Source: JBBKWG01 sp037968835
Lineage (GTDB): Bacteria > Pseudomonadota > Alphaproteobacteria > Rhodobacterales > Rhodobacteraceae
DNA: 17,831 bases
NCBI GenBank assembly: GCA_037968835.1
Contig: JBBKWG010000180.1
Location: 1 to 17,831 of the forward strand
Direction of reading: 5' to 3'
Each line of letters begins with the position of its first letter. Positions within the stretch are counted from its first letter, which is position 1. A program made the translations under genes and the position numbers. The notes beneath the pieces were generated by a model. That model saw nothing but the letters and a program-made list of their open reading frames with translations. It was not told the DNA's origin and searched no databases. Below are positions 1-6,524 of this stretch, piece after piece.

Positions 1-109
1 CGACCTGACACGGCACATGAGCGATGCCGTCCAATCCTTGCGCATCTGCCTTGCCGCCGATCAAAGCATCCGGACCGGGCGCACCGTCCATTTGGGAGAT
101 ATCCGATGA
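1..109 (+). CDS. Gfo/Idh/MocA-family oxidoreductase, C-terminal end (partial)
   Basis: An open frame enters the window (first whole codon at position 2) and ends with TGA at 107-109. It gives about 35 residues that include SLRICLAADQSIRTGRTVHL. This pattern, a Leu-Arg-x-Cys-Leu-Ala-Ala-Asp helix followed by a Ser-Ile-x-Thr-Gly-Arg-x-Val strand, is typical of the C-terminus of Gfo/Idh/MocA NAD(P)-dependent dehydrogenases such as inositol or sugar dehydrogenases. The stop codon overlaps the start of the next gene (ATGA), so the two are translationally coupled. An oxidoreductase of this family next to a carbohydrate importer ATPase is a common catabolic arrangement. The nucleotide-binding domain is outside the window, so the substrate cannot be inferred. 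Confidence 0.65.
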   Translation, partial: DLTRHMSDAVQSLRICLAADQSIRTGRTVHLGDIR

Positions 110-1107
110 CCGCACTGAAACTTGAGAAGGTCTGCAAATCCTTCGGAGCGGTCGAGGTGCTAAAGGACATCGACCTGACCGTAGAAGATGGCGAGTTTGT
201 CGTGTTTGTCGGTCCCTCAGGGTGCGGAAAATCGACGCTGCTGCGGGTGATCGCAGGGCTGGAGGACGCCACTTCGGGCACCGTCGCCATCGGCGGTACG
301 GTGGTCAACAACACGCCCCCCGCCAGGCGCGGAATCGCGATGGTGTTTCAATCCTATGCGCTCTACCCGCACCTGTCGGTGCGCGGCAACATGACACTGG
401 GGTTGGAACAGGAAAAGCAGCCCAAGGCGGTCATCGACGCGCGCGTCGACAAGGCTGTAAGCATGCTGGACCTTGGCAAGTATGTCGACCGCCGCCCGTC
501 GGATCTCTCGGGTGGACAGCGCCAACGCGTCGCCATTGGGCGCGCAATCGTGCGCGAACCCAAGCTGTTCCTGTTCGACGAGCCGCTTTCAAACCTCGAC
601 GCGGCGCTTCGCATGAACACCCGCATCGAGATCGCCGATCTGCACCGGAAGTTGTCGGCGTCGATGATCTATGTGACGCACGACCAGACCGAGGCAATGA
701 CTCTGGCCGACAGGATCGTCGTGCTGCGCGACGGGCGGGTCGAACAGGAGGGCAGCCCAATGGACTTGTACAACGATCCGGCCAACCAGTTCGTCGCGGG
801 GTTTCTCGGCTCGCCTTCGATGAACTTCATGAAGACCTCTGTGCCGGACACGCCGCCGGGCATTACCGTGGGTGTGCGCCCCGAACACCTGAGGATCGTC
901 GAAGCCGGCCCGATTAACGGCAAGGTAACCCATGTCGAGAGACTGGGCGGAGATACGAACGTTCTGGTCACCACCGTCTCCGGCGAACCGCTTACCCTAC
1001 GCATGTTCGGACAGCACCCAGCGACCGTGGGAGATTCGATCAGCCTGGACTTCGATCCGAAAGCAGCGTTTCAGTTCGACGCCCAACAACGACGCCTTCG
1101 ACCCTGA
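106..1107 (+). CDS. Carbohydrate ABC transporter ATP-binding protein (MalK/UgpC family)
   Basis: This is the cytoplasmic ATPase that powers a sugar- or polyol-type ABC importer (CUT1 family). The 333-residue protein has Walker A GPSGCGKST (36-44), a Q-loop in VFQSYALYPHLSV, the signature LSGGQRQRVAIGRA, Walker B LFLFDEPLSNLD and the switch histidine in YVTHDQTEAMTLADR. The C-terminal part contains VGVRPEHLRI, the mark of the MalK-type TOBE regulatory domain. It is slightly shorter than the usual 350-370 residues. ATG at 106 is preceded by GGGAG about 7 nt upstream and overlaps the stop of the oxidoreductase gene, so it is the last gene of an operon entering from the left. The permeases and binding protein must lie upstream, outside the window. 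The substrate is unknown; sn-glycerol-3-phosphate, trehalose/maltose or sugar alcohols are family possibilities. The family call is very secure. Confidence 0.95.
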   Translation: MTALKLEKVCKSFGAVEVLKDIDLTVEDGEFVVFVGPSGCGKSTLLRVIAGLEDATSGTVAIGGTVVNNTPPARRGIAMVFQSYALYPHLSVRGNMTLGLEQEKQPKAVIDARVDKAVSMLDLGKYVDRRPSDLSGGQRQRVAIGRAIVREPKLFLFDEPLSNLDAALRMNTRIEIADLHRKLSASMIYVTHDQTEAMTLADRIVVLRDGRVEQEGSPMDLYNDPANQFVAGFLGSPSMNFMKTSVPDTPPGITVGVRPEHLRIVEAGPINGKVTHVERLGGDTNVLVTTVSGEPLTLRMFGQHPATVGDSISLDFDPKAAFQFDAQQRRLRP

Positions 1108-1156
1108 GATGCCGGGGATTCCGGAATTTTGACTCGGCTAGTGTCCATCGCACGCG

Positions 1157-1597
1157 GTGAGCAACGATCCGCTTGTGGGATTTCGATTTGCCCGCAATGT
1201 TTCTCTGCATGGCAGCAAATGCCGCAAGAGCTGCGGCAGCAACACATCCAAAATCCAAGTCGGACCGCGCTTCGTTGATGCCAACCAGAACATCGCTTTA
1301 GGAGGCGAATCTTACGCAACAGTGACCGCGGAATACGCCCACGATCTAGGCTCATTGGGTGCAAATGAAATCCGCGGCCTGGTATTTGCAGATGCCGGAT
1401 CTGTGTGGTCGTTCGGAACTACTGATTATTCGGGCGGCACAATTGACGACAGCCTGATTTGGCGGACATCGGTTGGAATCGGTGTTTCTATGGCAACTGC
1501 CCACGGGTCTTTTGAAGTCTACATGGCGGAACCTCTGAAGCACGAAGTCTTCGACGAAACTCAGTCCGTCACCTTTTCAATTCGCTTGCGATTCTGA
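1157..1597 (+). pseudogene. C-terminal fragment of a BamA/Omp85-type outer-membrane barrel protein
   Basis: The frame (GTG at 1157, stop TGA ending at 1597) encodes 146 residues. From about residue 36 it reads like the last strands of a BamA/Omp85 barrel: GPR, then ALGGESYATVTAEYAHDLG, RGLVFADAGSVW, SVGIGVS, and a terminal strand ending in Phe (TFSIRLRF), the aromatic residue that the Bam machinery recognises. A full BamA has about 750-800 residues with five POTRA domains and a signal peptide, and none of these is present. The first 35 residues (SNDPLVGFRFARNVSLHG) resemble nothing I know, and there is no Shine-Dalgarno sequence before the GTG. The best reading is a decayed or truncated remnant of a duplicated or transferred barrel gene. 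A functional short barrel piece is conceivable but unlikely. Its neighbours give no related context. Confidence 0.6.
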
Positions 1598-1710
1598 AGC
1601 GCTTCGCCCTTGGAGGATCAGAGTTTGCGGCATCGTGTGACGTGAAACGCAGGACAGATTTCCTGGCGGGCAAGCTTCTCGCGTTGCTCACACTTATTCT
1701 AGCCGAGTTC

Positions 1711-1740
1711 GATGCGGCCAAAATTACGCGTGGCCGCATC
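1711..1740. terminator. Perfect 10-bp inverted repeat between convergent genes (possible bidirectional terminator)
   Basis: GATGCGGCCA at 1711-1720 is matched exactly by TGGCCGCATC at 1731-1740 around a 10-nt AT-rich loop. It lies between the plus-strand barrel fragment (ends 1597) and the minus-strand lipoprotein gene (ends 1800), where a bidirectional terminator would be expected. Neither side has a U-run, so it is not a canonical Rho-independent terminator. It could equally be an mRNA 3'-end stabiliser or a protein binding site. The rest of 1598-1799 shows no gene. Confidence 0.4.
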
Positions 1741-1799
1741 GGCATGTCCCACTGACTGCGGCAGCACGCCAGACAAATGCTGGCTGTGCCACCGTTCCT

Positions 1800-2030
1800 T
1801 TACCAGCGCGCGTTTCCGGAATTGGCGGCGTAGGTCGAACCAGCGGCGGCTCCGACCAGCGTTCCGACGATCTTTCCGGTCCTGTCTGTTTTCAGAGCGT
1901 CTGCTGCCGCCAAGCCAACTGCGGCTCCGGCCAGTCCACCCGCGGTAAACCGCTGGTCTTGAGTAAGGTTTCCGCACGCAGTCAAGGCGATGAAACTTGC
2001 AGCGAGCGCGATATGGCGAATCTTTTTCAC
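1800..2030 (-). CDS. Small glycine-zipper lipoprotein
   Basis: A 76-residue exported lipoprotein of unknown function. It starts with MKKIRH followed by a hydrophobic stretch and the lipobox LTAC|G, so Cys19 would be lipidated after signal peptidase II cleavage. The mature part is rich in Gly and Ala with small-residue spacing (GGLAGAAVGLAAADAL, then GTLVGAAAG), as in glycine-zipper proteins that pack against or into membranes. The start codon is GTG at 2030-2028, supported by AAGGA 7 nt upstream. Small lipoproteins of this kind are common in Rhodobacterales and usually annotated as hypothetical. It is downstream of and codirectional with the ABC transporter genes, but a 220-nt gap suggests its own promoter. 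No function is claimed. Confidence 0.8.
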   Translation of the reverse strand: MKKIRHIALAASFIALTACGNLTQDQRFTAGGLAGAAVGLAAADALKTDRTGKIVGTLVGAAAGSTYAANSGNARW

Positions 2031-2101
2031 GATGGGGTCCTTCTATTGCCCGTCTATTGACGCGTTCTGATATCGCGTCTCGTGTTTGATTAGCCACGAC
2101 A

Positions 2102-2142
2102 GCGGATTGATATCGGATAACACAACGGCTTCAGCAATCCGC
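2102..2142. repeat. 8-bp inverted repeat upstream of the lipoprotein gene
   Basis: GCGGATTG (2102-2109) and CAATCCGC (2135-2142) are perfect inverted copies separated by 25 nt, inside the gap between the ABC permease stop (2251) and the lipoprotein start (2030). The spacing would suit two half-sites of a regulator or a weak long-loop hairpin marking the end of the ABC transcript. There is no U-run. An 8-bp match at this distance could be chance. Nothing else in 2031-2250 stood out. Confidence 0.25.
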
Positions 2143-2250
2143 GCTAGGTCGAGCGCCTAACCAAAGAGCGGGCTTTCTGCACAAAGAGGGCAATGGTTGG
2201 AAAGCGACTTCGTGTTTGCGCAGCGGCAGAACCGCGACGAAGGCACCCAA

Positions 2251-3003
2251 TCAGCGTTTGGCTGCGTAATAGGCAACACGGCGCTCCAAGTATGCGAGAA
2301 ACTCGGAAATTGAGAATGCCAGTGCGAAAAGCACGATCAACACGGCCCAGAAGTGAGACATCAGGAAGTTGGCTGAATAAAGCTCGAAGAGCGCGCCGAA
2401 CCCCACGATCGAAATCAGCAGTTGGCCGATGATCACACCTTTGACCGCGCGGATAACCCCTATGCGAACACCGCCGAGGATTTCCGGAAGCGCCGCCCAG
2501 AAGTATATCTTGAGAAACGCATCGAGAGGCGACGCACCGAAGCTGTGGGCCATTTCGACCAGAGACCGGTTGATTTGTCGGACGCCGGCTCGCGAATTCA
2601 GGATAATGATCCAGATCGCGAAAAGCGTGGTGGTGATGATGATCGATTTCATCCCGAAGCCGAACAGCACCATCAGAACAGGCACCAACGCCGTTAACGG
2701 AGCGCTGAGGAATACATTCACCCAAGGAAGCAACAACTCGTCCAGCAGTCGGCTTTTACCCATCAGGATGCCGACCGGGATTCCGATGACAATAGCGAAG
2801 AAGACGCCGGCAAAGAACGCATAGGCCGTTTCCCAGAGGGCTTTGGTGAAGGCTGGGGTGCCGATTACCGAAAAGAGTGTGACGAAAACTTCGCTGAGGG
2901 GCGGGATGAAGAAGGTGAATTCCGCTTGTCCGACGATTTCCCATAGCAGACCCCAGACCAGAAGTGAGGACATGGCAGGCAACCGATAGCCGAAAAGCGT
3001 CAT
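2251..3003 (-). CDS. ABC transporter permease, nitrate/sulfonate/taurine type (second permease)
   Basis: A 250-residue inner-membrane permease of the SsuC/TauC-like (BPD_transp_1) family with about six hydrophobic segments. The cytoplasmic EAA-type loop that contacts the ATPase is seen around residues 140-175 (SLVEMAHSFGASPLDAFLKI, then LPEILGGVRIG). ATG at 3003 has AGGA 8 nt upstream. It starts 9 nt after the stop of the ATPase gene, so they share a transcript. It is the last gene of the minus-strand set: binding protein, permease 1, ATPase, permease 2. Its sequence is clearly different from permease 1, so the transporter probably uses a heterodimeric membrane domain rather than the usual homodimer. 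The substrate is not deducible. Confidence 0.92.
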   Translation of the reverse strand: MTLFGYRLPAMSSLLVWGLLWEIVGQAEFTFFIPPLSEVFVTLFSVIGTPAFTKALWETAYAFFAGVFFAIVIGIPVGILMGKSRLLDELLLPWVNVFLSAPLTALVPVLMVLFGFGMKSIIITTTLFAIWIIILNSRAGVRQINRSLVEMAHSFGASPLDAFLKIYFWAALPEILGGVRIGVIRAVKGVIIGQLLISIVGFGALFELYSANFLMSHFWAVLIVLFALAFSISEFLAYLERRVAYYAAKR

Positions 3004-3012
3004 TGCGTTTTC

Positions 3013-3816
3013 CTATTCCACGTAACTGCGCAGCGACGCCCAGATTTCGTCCACGATATCGAGGTATTCAGGATCGCGACGAATATTCTCCACGCCCTTT
3101 TTGCGGAAGCTTGACGGGCGGATGATCTCCGACACGCGGCTGGGGCGGGGCAGGAGTATGGCGATCTGGTCCGAAACGTAGACGGCTTCTTCAATCGAGT
3201 GTGTGACGAAGATGAAGGTCTTGTTTTCGTTTTGCACCAGCGCGAGAAGATCCTCCTGAAATTTCCGGCGGGTCTGTTCATCGACTGCCGAAAACGGCTC
3301 GTCCATCAACAAGACATCGGCATCTACGGAAAGCGCGCGTGCCAATCCGACGCGCTGACGCATTCCGCCCGACAATTCGTGCGGATACGATTGCTCGAAC
3401 CCAACAAGACCGACTTCCTTGATGTACTTCTCTGCAATCGCTTCGCGTTCCGAACGGGCAACTCCGCGCATCTCCAGGCCGAATGAGACGTTCCGGATCA
3501 CAGTGGCCCAAGGTAGCAGCGCGAAGTCCTGAAAGACGAAGGCACGATCGGGGCCGGGACCTGTGATGGTCTTGCCGTTCACTTCGACCTGACCCTCAGT
3601 CGGCTCCAAAAGTCCCGCGATGATCTTCAAAAGCGTGGTCTTGCCGCATCCCGAGGGCCCAAGAAGCGAGGTCAATTGGCCCCGTGGGAATTCCAATGAC
3701 AGGTCCCGAAGCGCCTCGACATCGCCGTAGTTCTTCGAGATGTGACGGGCCGATACCGCAATGTCTGGTGCAGCTGCGTCGACATCTCCGAGCGCTTTAA
3801 TCTGAGACATAGCCAC
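3013..3816 (-). CDS. ABC transporter ATP-binding protein, SsuB/TauB type
   Basis: This is the cytoplasmic ATPase for the two neighbouring permeases. Numbered from the upstream ATG at 3822, the motifs are Walker A GPSGCGKTT (55-63), Q-loop VFQDFALLPW, signature LSGGMRQRVGLARAL, Walker B VLLMDEPFSAVDEQTR and the switch histidine in FVTHSIEEAVYVSD. FALLPW and the SIEEA stretch are characteristic of the nitrate/sulfonate/taurine class. Three in-frame starts exist. The ATG at 3822 is only 1 nt from the AAAGGA Shine-Dalgarno, which is too close. GTG at 3816 is 7 nt away and is chosen here. ATG at 3810 is 13 nt away. The gene overlaps the end of permease 1 by about 20 nt and is translationally coupled. 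An N-terminal tail of about 20 residues precedes the first strand. Confidence 0.93.
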   Translation of the reverse strand: MAMSQIKALGDVDAAAPDIAVSARHISKNYGDVEALRDLSLEFPRGQLTSLLGPSGCGKTTLLKIIAGLLEPTEGQVEVNGKTITGPGPDRAFVFQDFALLPWATVIRNVSFGLEMRGVARSEREAIAEKYIKEVGLVGFEQSYPHELSGGMRQRVGLARALSVDADVLLMDEPFSAVDEQTRRKFQEDLLALVQNENKTFIFVTHSIEEAVYVSDQIAILLPRPSRVSEIIRPSSFRKKGVENIRRDPEYLDIVDEIWASLRSYVE

Positions 3817-4558
3817 GTTCATTTCCTTTGAAGAGAATGGACTCGATCTTTTCCAGAAGGTTCAGGAACAGAACCGCCAGAACGATGATCGAGAAGATGG
3901 CAGCGTACATGCTCGGGTAGTCCGCGATGGACCGGCTGAATGTGATGATGTCGCCGACGCCGGTGGGGGTGATCTTGAGTTCGGACAGGATTGCGCCGAT
4001 GAAACCGGCCGATATCCCCAAGCGCAGACCGGCAAAGATGACCGGCGAGGCAGCGGGAATGACGATCTTGAGGACGATCGAGAGATCGGAGGCTAGATAG
4101 GACCGACCCATTTCCTTGATCGATTCAGGGGTGTTGCGCACGGCGCTGCTTGTGTTCAACACGATGACCGGCATCGCCATGATGCAGACAACGAAAACTT
4201 TCGATGTCAGTCCGATGCCGTATGCCATGACCAGAAGCGGGATTAGCGCGGCGAGCGGTGCCGCCTGCATGACAATGAAGATTGGCGAGAACAGCCAGTC
4301 GAAGACGTTGTTCAACCCGATCCAAAGACCAATCGCAATTCCGAACACCGCAGAGATCGCGACCCCGACGATAAGCGGCTTCAGCGTTTCGGCGTAGGCT
4401 TCAAAGATCGTGCCGTCCAACGTCATACGGGCAAGCGCGCCCATGGATTCCAAAAAGGTCGGAAATGCATAACTAACCGGGATACGACCCGCGATTTCCC
4501 ACGCTCCGAACAAGATCGCGGCAGAAAGTAGTTTGAGCAGTAGGGCGCGGTGGGGCAT
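3797..4558 (-). CDS. ABC transporter permease, nitrate/sulfonate/taurine type (first permease)
   Basis: A 253-residue inner-membrane permease of the SsuC/TauC-like family. Hydrophobic segments are spread along its length, and the EAA-type coupling loop is seen as SIKEMGRSYLASDLSIVLKI followed by ASPVIFAGLRLGIS. ATG at 4558 has only a weak Shine-Dalgarno (GGAA). Its 3' end overlaps the ATPase gene. It follows the binding-protein gene after a 78-nt gap that holds a GC-rich hairpin, a common way of making more binding protein than membrane components. It probably pairs with the permease at 2251-3003. Confidence 0.92.
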   Translation of the reverse strand: MPHRALLLKLLSAAILFGAWEIAGRIPVSYAFPTFLESMGALARMTLDGTIFEAYAETLKPLIVGVAISAVFGIAIGLWIGLNNVFDWLFSPIFIVMQAAPLAALIPLLVMAYGIGLTSKVFVVCIMAMPVIVLNTSSAVRNTPESIKEMGRSYLASDLSIVLKIVIPAASPVIFAGLRLGISAGFIGAILSELKITPTGVGDIITFSRSIADYPSMYAAIFSIIVLAVLFLNLLEKIESILFKGNERGYVSD

Positions 4559-4595
4559 TTATCGTTCCGAAAAAAGGGGGCAAAGACGAATGACC

Positions 4596-4619
4596 GCCGC
4601 GCCGAGGTTCCGGCGCGGC
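4596..4619 (-). promoter_or_regulatory. GC-rich intercistronic hairpin between binding protein and permease genes
   Basis: A perfect 9-bp stem, GCCGCGCCG (4596-4604) with CGGCGCGGC (4611-4619), closes a 6-nt loop in the gap between the binding-protein stop and the permease start. No U-run follows in the direction of transcription, so it is unlikely to terminate fully. By analogy with malE-malF and other ABC operons, it probably protects the upstream binding-protein mRNA or attenuates downstream expression. That role is inferred; the stem itself is directly visible. Confidence 0.6.
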
Positions 4620-4636
4620 AGTATAAGTTTCACGTC

Positions 4637-5599
4637 TCAGTTCATCGCGTCATCAAGCGGCTTCAGATACCAGAAGTCCTCGATGTTAAGTGTGCTGGCA
4701 TCGCCCTCAAGTTGCCCGGCAGCCGAATACCATTCCATGTCGGCCATTGCGGCTTTGCGGCCACCGCCGTTAGGGTCATAAAGTCCGCCCTCGACAGCAT
4801 CTGCATAAAATCCGTCCAATTCCGCGAGAATCTCCGGCGGAAGTTGTCCGATCGGGCCATCAGGATTGGTTTCACGACTGATGATAGTCGGATCCTTTGC
4901 CATGTCCTGCCAGACACTCAGCAGGGCTTTCACAAAGATGTCGACGTCCTCCTCGTTGGCCTGAATCCAATCGAGATTGCCGAACAATGCCTCGTCGCTC
5001 GCATCCACCTCGAACATCTCGAGAACGTTGAAGTTCTCACTGGCAGAGGTGCGCATCAGCTTGTTCTTGTTCGATAGGTCGATGATCGTCGCTTCGGCCT
5101 GACCACCCAGGAGCGCCGCGACGCGGTTCGATGATCCCGGCACATACGACCGCTCGCCGAACTTGATGCCGACACGCTCTTCGATGACGTTGGCGATTGA
5201 ATCTGTGCCGCCGCCGCGCGAGTGCAGAAGGATCGGTTCGCCGTCCAGATCCTCCAATGCGCTGTATTTCTTCGTCGTCACGGGGAAGAATTTCAGCTTC
5301 GACAACTGGAAGATAATGCGGATCGGAGCTTTCGAACGCTGCATGGCAGAGTAGGGCGTGCCAAATCCTATATCCATCTGACCTGAAAGCACCGCTTGAA
5401 TGGCAAGTTCTTCGTCTGAGAAAGCCGTCCATTCGTAGTCGAGACCATTCGCCTTAGCGCGGTCCAACGCGACAAAAAATGCGGCAAGTTCATCCGACGG
5501 CGTTTCTGCCAGCGCGATGCGGATTTTTTCGGCACTTGCGGTCGTGGCCACTACGGCGACAACCGCTGCGGTCACCATTGTTTTCAGAAAGTGGTTCAT
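4637..5599 (-). CDS. ABC transporter substrate-binding protein (SsuA/TauA/NMT1-like)
   Basis: A 320-residue periplasmic binding protein. It has a Sec signal peptide of about 23 residues (MNHFLKTMVTAAVVAVVATT, cleavage after ASA). The mature N-terminus EKIRIALAETPSDELAAFFV fits the family pattern in which a first strand leads into the ligand cleft. VLSGQMDIGFGTPYSAM is the usual 'number of copies/gets-to-site' segment, and HSRGGGTDS followed by LLGGQAEATIID completes the two-lobe fold. The start at 5599 has GGAGG 6-7 nt upstream. Members bind sulfonates, nitrate, thiamine precursors, phthalates and other small anions or heterocycles, and nothing here settles which. The neighbouring GntR regulator and FAH-family hydrolase suggest an organic acid that is degraded, not a sulfur or nitrogen source, but this is inference. 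Confidence 0.85.
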   Translation of the reverse strand: MNHFLKTMVTAAVVAVVATTASAEKIRIALAETPSDELAAFFVALDRAKANGLDYEWTAFSDEELAIQAVLSGQMDIGFGTPYSAMQRSKAPIRIIFQLSKLKFFPVTTKKYSALEDLDGEPILLHSRGGGTDSIANVIEERVGIKFGERSYVPGSSNRVAALLGGQAEATIIDLSNKNKLMRTSASENFNVLEMFEVDASDEALFGNLDWIQANEEDVDIFVKALLSVWQDMAKDPTIISRETNPDGPIGQLPPEILAELDGFYADAVEGGLYDPNGGGRKAAMADMEWYSAAGQLEGDASTLNIEDFWYLKPLDDAMN

Positions 5600-5652
5600 T
5601 TAGGTCCTCCCATCTGTGAATGTTAGCGCCCTCTTCGAACGGGTCGCTTGCT

Positions 5653-5665
5653 GTAAACTGTTTAC
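5653..5665. promoter_or_regulatory. Palindrome upstream of the binding-protein gene (candidate operator)
   Basis: GTAAAC-T-GTTTAC is a perfect 6-bp inverted repeat around one base, centred 60 nt upstream of the binding-protein ATG in the 78-nt gap after the GntR gene. Its position suits an operator controlling the ABC genes separately from the regulator. The sequence differs from the larger palindrome at 6448-6473, so if both are operators they may bind different proteins. Confidence 0.4.
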
Positions 5666-5677
5666 GGGTCGCCGGTT

Positions 5678-6406
5678 CTAGGCCTCCCCAAACAGCCGCG
5701 CGGACACCGATCCCAAGTGGTCCCGCATGGCGGCGTGTGCCCGCGCAGGGTCGCGGGCGTCGATTGCCTCGGTGATCTGCTTGTGTTCGGTGAAACTGGA
5801 GTGGTTGCCCGCCGGGCGCGCCGTCTCTCGAACGACGACATTCCATGCCACAGCGCGTCGAACCTGGTTGAGTTGGTCAAATAGCGCCAGAAGAAGCGCG
5901 TTGTTTGTCGCTTGGGCGACGGTGCGATGGAAAGTATCGTCTTGGGCTTCGTATTCTTCCCATGTCGTTGAACTTTCGGCACGTTCACGGGCAAGCTTCA
6001 GCCGCACAACCGCATCTTCAGAGGCATTTAACGCTGCCTCTCTGGCGATAGCTGGCTCCAGCGAAAGCCGCGCGCGCATCATGTGAACGGGTGAGACTTG
6101 CTTCGACAAATCATTAAGCGAACCCGCACCCGGCTCCGCCGCGATGAAGGTGCCCTTGCCGACATGACGCCAGATCGCGCCATCGCGCTCAAGCGCCTCA
6201 AGAGCGCGGCGCAAAAGCGTGCGCCCCATTCCGAGAGTGATCATCAGTTCGCGCTCGGGTGGAAGGCGGTCGCCGGGATGGTAACCGCCATCGCTGATAT
6301 AGGTCTTCAGAACCTGAAAGGCATCTTCGCGCTCCGAGATCACGACTCGCTCAAGCAAACCAAATACCCCAGTTGATCGACCAATGGCCGGATTGGTTGC
6401 GATCAT
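5678..6406 (-). CDS. GntR-family transcriptional regulator, FadR subfamily (FCD domain)
   Basis: A 242-residue DNA-binding regulator that probably represses the adjacent transport and hydrolase genes until a ligand binds. The N-terminal winged helix shows the GntR signature: FQVLKTYISDGGYHPGDRLP, PERELMITLGMGRTLLRRAL (helix-turn-helix), then the wing AIWRHVGKGTFI. The C-terminal part is an all-helical FCD domain with the expected metal/ligand residues, Asp and His in DDTFHRTVAQ and later His residues in SFTEHKQITEAID and HAAMRDHL. About 30 residues precede the first helix, slightly more than usual. No Shine-Dalgarno is obvious before ATG 6406, so the start is less certain than the family. It is divergent from the hydrolase gene, with the 26-bp palindrome between them, and codirectional with the binding-protein gene 78 nt downstream. 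Confidence 0.92.
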   Translation of the reverse strand: MIATNPAIGRSTGVFGLLERVVISEREDAFQVLKTYISDGGYHPGDRLPPERELMITLGMGRTLLRRALEALERDGAIWRHVGKGTFIAAEPGAGSLNDLSKQVSPVHMMRARLSLEPAIAREAALNASEDAVVRLKLARERAESSTTWEEYEAQDDTFHRTVAQATNNALLLALFDQLNQVRRAVAWNVVVRETARPAGNHSSFTEHKQITEAIDARDPARAHAAMRDHLGSVSARLFGEA

Positions 6407-6447
6407 GGCGCAAAAAACTCGATTTGCAATTGGATTCTCGAAAGTTG

Positions 6448-6473
6448 CCGTGATTAATCGCGATTGATCTCGG
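6448..6473. promoter_or_regulatory. 26-bp near-palindrome in the GntR/hydrolase divergent region (candidate operator)
   Basis: The centre AATCGCGATT is a perfect 10-bp palindrome. Extending to the 18-mer GATTAATCGCGATTGATC (6452-6469) leaves one mismatched pair, and CCG...CGG at the outer ends adds three more matching pairs. In all, 11 of 13 base pairs of the 26-mer are symmetric. It lies about 54 nt from the regulator start and 64 nt from the hydrolase start, where an autoregulatory GntR operator would be expected. Binding by this particular protein is inferred. Confidence 0.6.
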
Positions 6474-6524
6474 CCAAAAATTTGATAAAGGGAGAGAGGC
6501 CTTTCGCCAAGGAGACCAAAAAAA

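Noticed and set aside
222..917. A 231-codon frame overlapping the MalK-type ATPase gene
   Set aside because: It is a shifted reading of the ATPase gene, very rich in Arg, Gly and His, and lacks start signals.
1108..1127. A terminator after the sugar ABC ATPase (CCGG-N5-CCGG and the ATTCCGGAAT palindrome followed by TTTG)
   Set aside because: The stem is only four to five pairs and the T-run is too short to be convincing.
6464..6477. TTGATCTCGGCCAA upstream of the FAH-family hydrolase as an FNR box
   Set aside because: The second half is GCCAA, not RTCAA, and the first half is explained by the larger palindrome at 6448-6473.
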